Positions 26,040-36,188 of a stretch of DNA of 64,000 bases are shown here, in pieces (position 1 is the first letter of the stretch; every line of letters starts with the position of its first letter). The stretch is taken from contig OY740769.1 of NCBI GenBank assembly GCA_963513935.1, forward strand, positions 36,483,120 through 36,547,119, written 5' to 3'. The notes beneath the pieces are model-generated. The model was not told the DNA's origin, did no database searches, and worked only from the letters and a program-made list of their open reading frames with translations. The stretch comes from Aphrophora alni. Its lineage: Eukaryota > Arthropoda > Insecta > Hemiptera > Aphrophoridae. The position numbers were made by a program, and so were the translations under genes.

Positions 26040-27334
26040 GGACTGGGTCTCGGATTGTTAGGTAGTGTAGGATTGGGTTTTTGGTTACTTTGGTTTTGGT
26101 TTGTTTGCGGTCTATTCCCATAGGATCTAAGGTTAGGTGTTCTAGGATAGGTTTGAGAGTCCATGGCTCCTGCCATTTTCCTATCAAGGTTCCCCTTATA
26201 CGCTGGTCTTTCTTCTCGATTTTCCCTACGTGGTTCGCCTTCCATCGTTTCAAACGTTCTAAGAAATTCTATCGCGCTTTCAACGGTTTCGCTATGACTT
26301 CCTATACTCGCAAATTGTACCTTTTGTTCAAAATGTCGCATGATTCTATTAATCATAAATTTTTCTGGGATTGGTGGATCAAGATATTGTCCTTTAGCCA
26401 CCATTTTGCAAAAATAATTAACTCTTGACATATATCCTGTATCACGATATTGTCCGTTTTCAATTAAATTTCGGATATGTTGCTGGGCTTGATATCCCCA
26501 ATAATTTTTTATAAATTTAACCCTAAATTGTCCGTATCTATCTTTATAATCTTTTATTACGTTCCACCATTCTATTACCGGCCCTTTTATGTGTCGTTCC
26601 ACGATTTTTAATTTCTCCCCTTCGTCTAATTGTGGATCGATTTCCATGAAAATCTCTTCTATTTCGGCTAGAAATTTCATTGGACTTTCTTTAGAACTTC
26701 CCCAAAATTCGACAGTTTTATTTCCTGCTGCACCGGGTTGTACGTACACTACGCTTCTCCCAGCCCCTACTAAATTTTGCCCTATACTTGTCTGTCTCAT
26801 TTTGGTTTCTAACGATTTTATATTTTTGCTTAACGTTTCACAATTAACTTTATTTTGTTTAATTTTGTCATCCTGACCTTTAATTGTTTCCCCTATTTCC
26901 TGAATTTCCCCTTTCAAAACGACTATTTCGTCTTCGCAATTTCCGACTCTATTTTGAATTGCTTCAAAATTTTTCTTTACGTCTTCTCCTAAACCGCCTA
27001 CAGCTTGTAAGAGTTCTTCCCTACTCGCTTGTTCGCTTTCTTCGCGTGCTAATTCCCTAGCTTCGCGTTCTCTTTTTTCCTCTAACTCCCTTGCTTCGCG
27101 TTCTCTTTCTTTCGCTTCGCGTTCCCTTTTCTCTTCGTTTTCCCTAGTCTCCCTTTCTAATTCCCTAGCTTCGCGTTCTTTTTTCTCTTTTTTCCTCTCC
27201 GATTCGCGTGCTTTTTCTCTCTCCTCGCGTTCTTTTTTATCTGCCTCTTCCCTAGCTTCGCGTTCTTTTTCTTTCGCCTGGAAATATCTCATGAACTTCT
27301 GCATTTCCGTTTCTGTTTCTTTCGGAGCTGCCAT
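26030..27334 (-). CDS. gag: Gag-like structural protein, copy A
   Basis: 434 residues from the ATG at 27334, about 165 bp after the primer binding site. Residues about 18-105 are an extreme Glu/Arg/Lys helix with EREARE-type repeats. Residues 105-180 look like a second coiled coil. Residues about 207-370 are a retrotransposon Gag (capsid-like) domain: FWGSSKESPMKFLAEIEEIF, then EWW, a tract of aromatic and basic residues around RVKFIKNYWG, and NRIMRHFEQK. The C-terminal 65 residues are Asn/Pro/Gln/Arg-rich with no CCHC zinc knuckle. It should assemble particles that package the element RNA. The stop at 26032-26030 lies directly after the frameshift heptamer. The style is gypsy-like; an autonomous relative must supply the polymerase. 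Confidence 0.87.
   Translation of the reverse strand: MAAPKETETEMQKFMRYFQAKEKEREAREEADKKEREEREKARESERKKEKKEREARELERETRENEEKREREAKEREREARELEEKREREARELAREESEQASREELLQAVGGLGEDVKKNFEAIQNRVGNCEDEIVVLKGEIQEIGETIKGQDDKIKQNKVNCETLSKNIKSLETKMRQTSIGQNLVGAGRSVVYVQPGAAGNKTVEFWGSSKESPMKFLAEIEEIFMEIDPQLDEGEKLKIVERHIKGPVIEWWNVIKDYKDRYGQFRVKFIKNYWGYQAQQHIRNLIENGQYRDTGYMSRVNYFCKMVAKGQYLDPPIPEKFMINRIMRHFEQKVQFASIGSHSETVESAIEFLRTFETMEGEPRRENREERPAYKGNLDRKMAGAMDSQTYPRTPNLRSYGNRPQTNQNQSNQKPNPTLPNNPRPSPKN
26033..26039 (-). promoter_or_regulatory. A AAA AAC -1 frameshift site at gag/pro, copy A
   Basis: In the gag frame the end reads CCA AAA AAC TAG, so the heptamer A AAA AAC is positioned as X XXY YYZ with the stop as the next codon. 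Slipping back one base enters the pro frame (AAA AAA CTA GGT), which is open from there to 24489. This heptamer is a standard retroviral -1 site. Confidence 0.85.
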
Positions 27335-27482
27335 TTTTATTTAGATTTATTTATTAGGTTTACTACTGTTTATTTATTTAAGTTTTAAGTTTTAAGTTTT
27401 AATTTTGATTTTAATGAATTTAAGCTGTTCGTTTTCAACCCTAAAGTAATTTTAACAATTTTTTGTTTGGTTACTTTCGAGC

Positions 27483-27500
27483 CTACGCTGTTGGACGCCA
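27483..27500 (-). promoter_or_regulatory. tRNA primer binding site, copy A
   Basis: Two bases inside the LTR edge, the minus strand reads TGGCGTCCAACAGCGTAG. It starts with TGG, the complement of a tRNA CCA end. The first 11 bases differ at one position from the tRNA-Lys-type primer site of insect gypsy elements (TGGCGCCCAAC), so lysine tRNA is the likely but unproven primer. Copy B: 33720-33737. Confidence 0.7.
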
Positions 27501-27502
27501 CT

Positions 27503-29906
27503 TGCAACGCACCCCCCCCCCCGCCGCTTCGCTCTTCAGACAGACTCTCCACGGGGAAAAGCAACTCGCTGCAAGACCTTACCCCGACTACAACCCCGTG
27601 ATCTACTTACTAATTTAGAGAGTGATTCTTTCGCAGTTTAATAGTTTTGATAAGGCTCTTGATTCCTTATGTCACACAAGAATAATTTATTTTAATCAAC
27701 TTATGCTAACACAGGAAATTTTACTATATTAATATATTCACTTCTTATACTAGCTTACCTTTCTTAAAACTCCAGACTCTTTTTCAAAGGGTGTGCCCTT
27801 TGGAGCTCTTTAATTCATTAACACCAAAATTTGCTCTGTTTTGAATTTTTTAACTTTATACTTGGTGAGCACTTACTTTTCCTTCTTTCTAATGTAATGA
27901 GTTTCTTTGAATGGGTTAGTTTTAATTAAAATATTCAACAATGAAATTTAACAAATTTATTTAAGAGTCTACAATTTAATTTTTATTTTGAGAAACAATG
28001 GATTTCTTTCGAATCTTTTACAACAATTAATGTCGCCTTTTCTGACAATTTATATTAAATGCTTTCTCTTTTAACAAACTGAAAATCTACTATATTAAAC
28101 AATTTTAACAATAACTAAAACTAACAATTGATATTCTTATTCTAATACACATAAATATGAATCCTATTATTTATTCCTTTCCAATCTGTTACTTTTGCTT
28201 TATTATTGGACTCGAATTTTATTGTATTTTATATCTCTTTATTTGAATGAATTTAAAATTGGCTTTATTTTGACTTTATTTTGTCTTTAAAATGTTATTA
28301 TTTAACTTTATTGAGTTTAATAATTTTGGACGTAATTCAAGTTTATTAAAAAATATTTTATTTATTAAAAAAGCTTGATTTATGCAGTACCTTGTTTTGT
28401 GGAGTGCACAAGTCCGCTCGTCCTGATTCTGAGAGTGTTTGAGGATCTTGGAGATGTTTTCTGAGAGTTGTCTAGAATATCTCGAAGTCCAGTTCTCGAA
28501 GAGTCTGTTGATGACGACAAGTTCTAGAAGAATGTTTGCCGGAGTCCGTAGTGAAGATCTCTTCTACTAAGCTGTTGTAGGATGTCACGTTGTCTCCTGC
28601 AAGGCCGATCCTTTCTGTAGGCACCGTTATTAACCTGGCGAAGTACAGAGCGTTGACAATATTTTCACGACGATTTCCTGTTCAGACTTGAGTAAAGTTG
28701 GTGATCTTTCCTGGAGCTGCTATTAGAAGACTTCCCTGGAGCTGGTACTAAACGAGACTGTCGAATTAACTTGAAGAAAGTTAACTCGTCGAATTTTAGG
28801 CCTTTCAGTGTGGCCAACCTTCACTGATTATTGTTACTGTTTTATTTCACAATTTAATTAATTTTATTTATTTATTCGCACTACGATGAACTTTCCTTGG
28901 CTTATTCTTCTATTGTTTGTCTATTTTTCTTATTTTAAATCATCTATTCCTATTATTATTTGTTATAATTAGTTTAATTTCTTATGGTGGATTTGTGTTG
29001 AAGTTGGTAACTTTCCCTTTCCATGCGTCTACTGCCTACTATGCGAACGACGTTCAAGACAAGTTGATTCCTGAAATTCATAATTTTTTACTTGCGAATT
29101 CTTCTTTTCTTCATATATCCCGTTCGCTTCGCTCGATCTTCTTCTGGGTGATTTCATTTTGAAGCCCTTCTTTTCCTGATGATTTTCCATCTTCATTTGT
29201 AGCGATACGACATATATTTTTTCTTTTACGGAGATTTGAAAATTTCGTAAGTTTTCAAAATTTAGTTTTTCTTATTTTGGAAATTTTGAAAATCTTCTTT
29301 TTGCAAGTTGTTCCTCTGATGCTGAAAGTTCCAAAACTGCTTTCCTCTTCTTCCTCGCTTCTGGGTTTCACAAGTTACGGTACTTTCTGCATTTTTGGTT
29401 ATTTATTATTTAATTACTTTATGGTCTTTTATTAAATTTTGATTTCGAGTCTTATTTATTTCTAGTTTATATTATGGTTATGCGTTGTTATTATTAGATT
29501 TTGGAATTTCTTTATTTTAAGGGTTTTTTTATGTTTTATGACGTTTTATTATGGCTATAACTTTTTTATTATTAATTTGACGAGTTTATTCTCTTATTAT
29601 TTATTATTAGGTTTTCCTAGCTCTACACGATTATATCATTTTAATTTAAGTTTTCGGATTTTGATGTTTTTTGCATTAGAAACATATGGACGAATTCCTG
29701 TTCAATCCGGAACGCTAGATATTTCCTGTCAAGGCGCGTGACCTTGGCTTGGCTAACTTACATATTCCCTTTAACTTTACATGTGTTATTTTATTTTTAG
29801 AAATGTTTTTGTCATTTCTACAATTATTATTTGATTTAATTGAAATTTTGGAATTTATCTATTTTCCAAAATTGCTCCTTGCAGGCGGTTCAATTAAACC
29901 GTTGCA
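27503..29906 (-). repeat. LTR3 (shared central LTR)
   Basis: 2,404 bp with the same termini and an 11-C run. It is the 5' LTR of copy A and the 3' LTR of copy B. It carries two private substitutions against both outer LTRs (G28503 and A29046). Confidence 0.88.
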
Positions 29907-29907
29907 A

Positions 29908-29919
29908 ATTCCCCTCTCA
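29908..29919 (-). promoter_or_regulatory. Polypurine tract, copy B
   Basis: Same purine run next to LTR3 as the copy A tract at 23671-23682. Confidence 0.75.
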
Positions 29920-30725
29920 AAAACTTAAAATTTTGACATTAAAATCCCTTTTTTAGATTTTAAAATTTTATGTTCCTTAAATTTTTCTATTCTCTTTACA
30001 TATTTACTTCCTTTCTATTTGAAAAACATAATTATCTATATAACATGAAAACTTACTATCTATAAAACAATCCTATTTCTAACATAAATGATTAATTGGT
30101 GACATATATAATTTTCAAAAACATGGTAATAAACATGACATATTCATATGAAAACAATCCTTATTTTATACAAATACATATATATTTTTCATGTTCGATA
30201 GTTCATTTCGTCTCTCTTTCATCTGAAACAGTCTATTTAGCATGATTATACATAGTTATACACATTTACACTTTATCCTAACTTTTTTAAAATTATAAAT
30301 TTTGACACAAATTTAATCACTTTTGCACTAAGGTAAGTTACATAAATCAAGCCATCCTTACTTTTAATTGATTTCGCGCTAGGTTAGATTACGCCAAATA
30401 ACAGATTGAAATTCCTTTGAATGTTGACATTTCTTATTTCCGTTATCAATATGACGAAAGAACCCCTCTCTACCTTAATTACTGTACAATTTTCATGTCT
30501 TCCGGATGCTTGTTTATTTACTAACTGACCTACGCAACTTGTCCCAATTCTCCCCCTCGCTTTTATCGAAACAGCTGGTTTTTATCTACCGTTATGATTT
30601 ATTCTGAACTTTATTCTTTTTGGATTTATTACATATTATTATGGACGATGTTTATGATTATGAATTTACGAATTTACCTATTCTACTTTATGTTTACTAT
30701 TATTTTACTATTCTAACCTTTATTT
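29920..30725 (-). other. Non-coding 3' part of internal region, copy B
   Basis: Duplicate of 23683-24488; no coding signal. Confidence 0.7.
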
Positions 30726-32276
30726 CTAGTTTTTTAACTTTACCGTTGGTTTATTTTTTATTTTTAGTTTTACGAATACGTTTCCCTTCCTTTTTAACTT
30801 AAATTTGCTTTTCCCCTTCCTTTTTTGACTATGCTTTACTTTTGTTTTGAATTTAACCTTTTTGGTTACCTCTCGATTTTTGAACTTTTTTGTTTCGTTC
30901 GCTCCTAACTTATTCAGGTTTGGGTTTGATTGACTACTGGACTCCCCTTTTTGAATTAAGCTCATTTCGAACTTAGGTATGTTTACCAGTGATCCCTTCA
31001 TTTTTGCGTGGTCTCCATTTTGTATTTGGTGCTTAAGACTTACTTCTTTATTTACGACGACTTTGCTTAGCCCTTGTACGAATAACTCACGACTCTGAAG
31101 CTTTTTTGGATATAGTTCTTCCCTTTTCTCGCTCGCTTCGCTCTTCTTCCTGCTTCTTCTTGGATAGGTTGCTCCACTTTTAATCTCTTTTTGGATTTTA
31201 AAGTTCCTTCCTTGAATTGGCATCTTCCTTTCGACCGTGTTTTGGTTTCTAAGGTTTATCTCCTGTTTTCCTTTGAGTTCAAACTCCCTTCCCCTCTCTA
31301 AGTTTTCCCTTCTCCTGTTCCTTCCTGTATTGTCTCGTTCGGTGTTGTCGGCTTCGGTTTTTTCTTTCCTCCCGTCACGTTTGTTGCTTACACGTCCTGT
31401 TTGGTCAATTCTGGTATTTTCTCCCCCTTTGTCACGTTCGGCTTGGTCACGTTCGGTACCCTCGTTTTTTACTTCTACACTGGGTAATGTAGTAACATAT
31501 AACGCCCCATTCGCTCGCATTATAGTATTTGGACCTCCTATATTGCTAATTTGATTTCGCAATTTCCGTACACAGATTTTAGCTGACGGTTGTTCTATGT
31601 CCAATCTATTTAATAGATTGGTTTTTGAAGTTACTTTTTTAGCTTCTTCGATGAAATTTATTTTTCTGTTTTCCCCTTCTACATTTATTATTACGTATTT
31701 TTCCTCCATATTAATTTTCGCGTTTAACTCGAATAGGCTATTACATCCTAATATACCTAAACTAGTTAACTTTGGTACTACCAGAAATTTTATATCTACT
31801 ACTCTGTCGTTAAATTGCACGGGTATTGATACTTGTTTTGAAACTCTTTGTTTTTTCTGTTTAATGGCTGTTACTACTTCGACGTTATAAACTGGTAATT
31901 CTAAAATTTTGTTTCCCCGTCTTTTTAACTCCTCCAAATACTCAGCTTGTATACACGACCACTGCGCTCCCGTGTCTACTAAAACTTTTATATTTGTTTG
32001 ATGAATTTTGACGTTTATTTCCGGACATTTTTCTAATAATTTTGTTTGAATGTTGATATTTTCGCCTTCTGTCATTAACTCTTCCCTAATATCGCATGAA
32101 ATGTTTTGTAATTTCCCTACTGATTTTAATGTTGGATTTTTAATTTTTGAAAAGTTTTCTAAAGGTTTCTCTGTTTTGATTTTATTTTTTACATTTTGAT
32201 CTGCGGCCCCGAATCCTGTCTTTGCCTGTAACCGTTTTCTTTTGCTTTTTTCCGGGACCTTATAACCTAGTTTTTT
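30726..32276 (-). CDS. pro: Retropepsin-like protease with charged tail (pro, -1 frame), copy B
   Basis: Second copy of the pro frame, offset 6,237 bp, with the same predicted 449 residues from its internal ATG at 32075. It keeps DTGA and ILG intact and has the same basic tail. It is reached by the frameshift site at 32270-32276. No stop or frameshift separates it from the copy A sequence, so both units remain coding-competent for Gag-Pro. Confidence 0.85.
   Translation of the reverse strand, partial: KKLGYKVPEKSKRKRLQAKTGFGAADQNVKNKIKTEKPLENFSKIKNPTLKSVGKLQNISCDIREELMTEGENINIQTKLLEKCPEINVKIHQTNIKVLVDTGAQWSCIQAEYLEELKRRGNKILELPVYNVEVVTAIKQKKQRVSKQVSIPVQFNDRVVDIKFLVVPKLTSLGILGCNSLFELNAKINMEEKYVIINVEGENRKINFIEEAKKVTSKTNLLNRLDIEQPSAKICVRKLRNQISNIGGPNTIMRANGALYVTTLPSVEVKNEGTERDQAERDKGGENTRIDQTGRVSNKRDGRKEKTEADNTERDNTGRNRRRENLERGREFELKGKQEINLRNQNTVERKMPIQGRNFKIQKEIKSGATYPRRSRKKSEASEKREELYPKKLQSRELFVQGLSKVVVNKEVSLKHQIQNGDHAKMKGSLVNIPKFEMSLIQKGESSSQSNPNLNKLGANETKKFKNREVTKKVKFKTKVKHSQKRKGKSKFKLKRKGNVFVKLKIKNKPTVKLKN
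32205..32259 (-). promoter_or_regulatory. Possible frameshift-stimulating stem, copy B
   Basis: Same 9-bp pairing as at 25968-26022 in copy A. Confidence 0.4.
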
Positions 32277-33571
32277 GGACTGGGTCTCGGATTGTTAGGT
32301 AGTGTAGGATTGGGTTTTTGGTTACTTTGGTTTTGGTTTGTTTGCGGTCTATTCCCATAGGATCTAAGGTTAGGTGTTCTAGGATAGGTTTGAGAGTCCA
32401 TGGCTCCTGCCATTTTCCTATCAAGGTTCCCCTTATACGCTGGTCTTTCTTCTCGATTTTCCCTACGTGGTTCGCCTTCCATCGTTTCAAACGTTCTAAG
32501 AAATTCTATCGCGCTTTCAACGGTTTCGCTATGACTTCCTATACTCGCAAATTGTACCTTTTGTTCAAAATGTCGCATGATTCTATTAATCATAAATTTT
32601 TCTGGGATTGGTGGATCAAGATATTGTCCTTTAGCCACCATTTTGCAAAAATAATTAACTCTTGACATATATCCTGTATCACGATATTGTCCGTTTTCAA
32701 TTAAATTTCGGATATGTTGCTGGGCTTGATATCCCCAATAATTTTTTATAAATTTAACCCTAAATTGTCCGTATCTATCTTTATAATCTTTTATTACGTT
32801 CCACCATTCTATTACCGGCCCTTTTATGTGTCGTTCCACGATTTTTAATTTCTCCCCTTCGTCTAATTGTGGATCGATTTCCATGAAAATCTCTTCTATT
32901 TCGGCTAGAAATTTCATTGGACTTTCTTTAGAACTTCCCCAAAATTCGACAGTTTTATTTCCTGCTGCACCGGGTTGTACGTACACTACGCTTCTCCCAG
33001 CCCCTACTAAATTTTGCCCTATACTTGTCTGTCTCATTTTGGTTTCTAACGATTTTATATTTTTGCTTAACGTTTCACAATTAACTTTATTTTGTTTAAT
33101 TTTGTCATCCTGACCTTTAATTGTTTCCCCTATTTCCTGAATTTCCCCTTTCAAAACGACTATTTCGTCTTCGCAATTTCCGACTCTATTTTGAATTGCT
33201 TCAAAATTTTTCTTTACGTCTTCTCCTAAACCGCCTACAGCTTGTAAGAGTTCTTCCCTACTCGCTTGTTCGCTTTCTTCGCGTGCTAATTCCCTAGCTT
33301 CGCGTTCTCTTTTTTCCTCTAACTCCCTTGCTTCGCGTTCTCTTTCTTTCGCTTCGCGTTCCCTTTTCTCTTCGTTTTCCCTAGTCTCCCTTTCTAATTC
33401 CCTAGCTTCGCGTTCTTTTTTCTCTTTTTTCCTCTCCGATTCGCGTGCTTTTTCTCTCTCCTCGCGTTCTTTTTTATCTGCCTCTTCCCTAGCTTCGCGT
33501 TCTTTTTCTTTCGCCTGGAAATATCTCATGAACTTCTGCATTTCCGTTTCTGTTTCTTTCGGAGCTGCCAT
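32267..33571 (-). CDS. gag: Gag-like structural protein, copy B
   Basis: Second copy of the 434-residue Gag, same predicted protein as copy A: charged N-terminal helix, central coiled coil, capsid-like domain and no zinc knuckle. The ATG at 33571 lies about 165 bp from the primer binding site next to LTR4, the outermost 5' LTR. A transcript from LTR4 could therefore cover this copy alone or read through LTR3 into copy A. Confidence 0.87.
   Translation of the reverse strand: MAAPKETETEMQKFMRYFQAKEKEREAREEADKKEREEREKARESERKKEKKEREARELERETRENEEKREREAKEREREARELEEKREREARELAREESEQASREELLQAVGGLGEDVKKNFEAIQNRVGNCEDEIVVLKGEIQEIGETIKGQDDKIKQNKVNCETLSKNIKSLETKMRQTSIGQNLVGAGRSVVYVQPGAAGNKTVEFWGSSKESPMKFLAEIEEIFMEIDPQLDEGEKLKIVERHIKGPVIEWWNVIKDYKDRYGQFRVKFIKNYWGYQAQQHIRNLIENGQYRDTGYMSRVNYFCKMVAKGQYLDPPIPEKFMINRIMRHFEQKVQFASIGSHSETVESAIEFLRTFETMEGEPRRENREERPAYKGNLDRKMAGAMDSQTYPRTPNLRSYGNRPQTNQNQSNQKPNPTLPNNPRPSPKN
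32270..32276 (-). promoter_or_regulatory. A AAA AAC -1 frameshift site at gag/pro, copy B
   Basis: Identical to the copy A site, directly before the gag TAG. Confidence 0.85.
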
Positions 33572-33719
33572 TTTTATTTAGATTTATTTATTAGGTTTAC
33601 TACTGTTTATTTATTTAAGTTTTAAGTTTTAAGTTTTAATTTTGATTTTAATGAATTTAAGCTGTTCGTTTTCAACCCTAAAGTAATTTTAACAATTTTT
33701 TGTTTGGTTACTTTCGAGC

Positions 33720-33737
33720 CTACGCTGTTGGACGCCA
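33720..33737 (-). promoter_or_regulatory. tRNA primer binding site, copy B
   Basis: Same sequence and 2-base spacing from LTR4 as the copy A site at 27483-27500. Confidence 0.7.
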
Positions 33738-33739
33738 CT

Positions 33740-36140
33740 TGCAACGCACCCCCCCCCGCCGCTTCGCTCTTCAGACAGACTCTCCACGGGGAAAAGCAAC
33801 TCGCTGCAAGACCTTACCCCGACTACAACCCCGTGATCTACTTACTAATTTAGAGAGTGATTCTTTCGCAGTTTAATAGTTTTGATAAGGCTCTTGATTC
33901 CTTATGTCACACAAGAATAATTTATTTTAATCAACTTATGCTAACACAGGAAATTTTACTATATTAATATATTCACTTCTTATACTAGCTTACCTTTCTT
34001 AAAACTCCAGACTCTTTTTCAAAGGGTGTGCCCTTTGGAGCTCTTTAATTCATTAACACCAAAATTTGCTCTGTTTTGAATTTTTTAACTTTATACTTGG
34101 TGAGCACTTACTTTTCCTTCTTTCTAATGTAATGAGTTTCTTTGAATGGGTTAGTTTTAATTAAAATATTCAACAATGAAATTTAACAAATTTATTTAAG
34201 AGTCTACAATTTAATTTTTATTTTGAGAAACAATGGATTTCTTTCGAATCTTTTACAACAATTAATGTCGCCTTTTCTGACAATTTATATTAAATGCTTT
34301 CTCTTTTAACAAACTGAAAATCTACTATATTAAACAATTTTAACAATAACTAAAACTAACAATTGATATTCTTATTCTAATACACATAAATATGAATCCT
34401 ATTATTTATTCCTTTCCAATCTGTTACTTTTGCTTTATTATTGGACTCGAATTTTATTGTATTTTATATCTCTTTATTTGAATGAATTTAAAATTGGCTT
34501 TATTTTGACTTTATTTTGTCTTTAAAATGTTATTATTTAACTTTATTGAGTTTAATAATTTTGGACGTAATTCAAGTTTATTAAAAAATATTTTATTTAT
34601 TAAAAAAGCTTGATTTATGCAGTACCTTGTTTTGTGGAGTGCACAAGTCCGCTCGTCCTGATTCTGAGAGTGTTTGAGGATCTTGGAGATGTTTTCTGAG
34701 AGTTGTCTAGAATATCTCGAAGTCCAGTTCTCGAAGAATCTGTTGATGACGACAAGTTCTAGAAGAATGTTTGCCGGAGTCCGTAATGAAGATCTCTTCT
34801 ACTAAGCTGTTGTAGGATGTCACGTTGTCTCCTGCAAGGCCGATCCTTTCTGTAGGCACCGTTATTAACCTGGCGAAGTACAGAGCGTTGACAATATTTT
34901 CACGACGATTTCCTGTTCAGACTTGAGTAAAGTTGGTGATCTTTCCTGGAGCTGCTATTAGAAGACTTCCCTGGAGCTGGTACTAAACGAGACTGTCGAA
35001 TTAACTTGAAGAAAGTTAACTCGTCGAATTTTAGGCCTTTCAGTGTGGCCAACCTTCACTGATTATTGTTACTGTTTTATTTCACAATTTAATTAATTTT
35101 ATTTATTTATTCGCACTACGATGAACTTTCCTTGGCTTATTCTTCTATTGTTTGTCTATTTTTCTTATTTTAAATCATCTATTCCTATTATTATTTGTTA
35201 TAATTAGTTTAATTTCTTATGGTGGATTTGTGTTGAAGTTGGTAACTTTCCCTTTCCATGCGTCTACTGCCTACTATGCGCACGACGTTCAAGACAAGTT
35301 GATTCCTGAAATTCATAATTTTTTACTTGCGAATTCTTCTTTTCTTCATATATCCCGTTCGCTTCGCTCGATCTTCTTCTGGGTGATTTCATTTTGAAGC
35401 CCTTCTTTTCCTGATGATTTTCCATCTTCATTTGTAGCGATACGACATATATTTTTTCTTTTACGGAGATTTGAAAATTTCGTAAGTTTTCAAAATTTAG
35501 TTTTTCTTATTTTGGAAATTTTGAAAATCTTCTTTTTGCAAGTTGTTCCTCTGATGCTGAAAGTTCCAAAACTGCTTTCCTCTTCTTCCTCGCTTCTGGG
35601 TTTCACAAGTTACGGTACTTTCTGCATTTTTGGTTATTTATTATTTAATTACTTTATGGTCTTTTATTAAATTTTGATTTCGAGTCTTATTTATTTCTAG
35701 TTTATATTATGGTTATGCGTTGTTATTATTAGATTTTGGAATTTCTTTATTTTAAGGGTTTTTTTATGTTTTATGACGTTTTATTATGGCTATAACTTTT
35801 TTATTATTAATTTGACGAGTTTATTCTCTTATTATTTATTATTAGGTTTTCCTAGCTCTACACGATTATATCATTTTAATTTAAGTTTTCGGATTTTGAT
35901 GTTTTTTGCATTAGAAACATATGGACGAATTCCTGTTCAATCCGGAACGCTAGATATTTCCTGTCAAGGCGCGTGACCTTGGCTTGGCTAACTTACATAT
36001 TCCCTTTAACTTTACATGTGTTATTTTATTTTTAGAAATGTTTTTGTCATTTCTACAATTATTATTTGATTTAATTGAAATTTTGGAATTTATCTATTTT
36101 CCAAAATTGCTCCTTGCAGGCGGTTCAATTAAACCGTTGC

Positions 36141-36141
<1 letters not shown>
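33740..36141 (-). repeat. LTR4 (outer 5' LTR)
   Basis: 2,402 bp with the same termini and a 9-C run. It carries one private substitution (A34786). It ends directly against CA repeat at 36142, the insertion border. Confidence 0.88.

Positions 36142-36185
<44 letters not shown>
36142..36185. repeat. (CA)n microsatellite, right target segment
   Basis: About 44 bp of CA following LTR4, then unique sequence starting GTCAAAAGG. It is the right border of the split microsatellite. Confidence 0.9.

Positions 36186-36188
<3 letters not shown>

Larger units (their letters stand above)
21269..36141 (-). mobile_element. Tandem gypsy-like LTR retrotransposon: LTR2-int-LTR3-int-LTR4
   Basis: Two complete units share a central LTR, with a period of about 6,237 bp. 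All genes run on the minus strand, so LTR4 and LTR3 act as 5' LTRs and LTR2 is the distal 3' LTR. Each internal region (23670-27502 and 29907-33739) is 3,833 bp: primer binding site, about 165 bp leader, gag, pro by -1 frameshift, about 820 bp non-coding and a polypurine tract. No reverse transcriptase, RNase H or integrase is encoded, so the element is non-autonomous. The outer borders lie in CA repeat, which hides the target duplication. The internal copies looked identical wherever I compared them. Confidence 0.88.

Noticed and set aside
26023..26253. 76-codon minus frame overlapping the gag end (and copy at 32260-32490)
   Set aside because: A third frame within gag and the frameshift region; it lacks conserved residues and is explained by overlap with gag.
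24383..26876. Plus-strand frames opposite gag and pro (60-115 codons) and their copies at 30620-33113
   Set aside because: Antisense shadows of gag and pro; no motifs.
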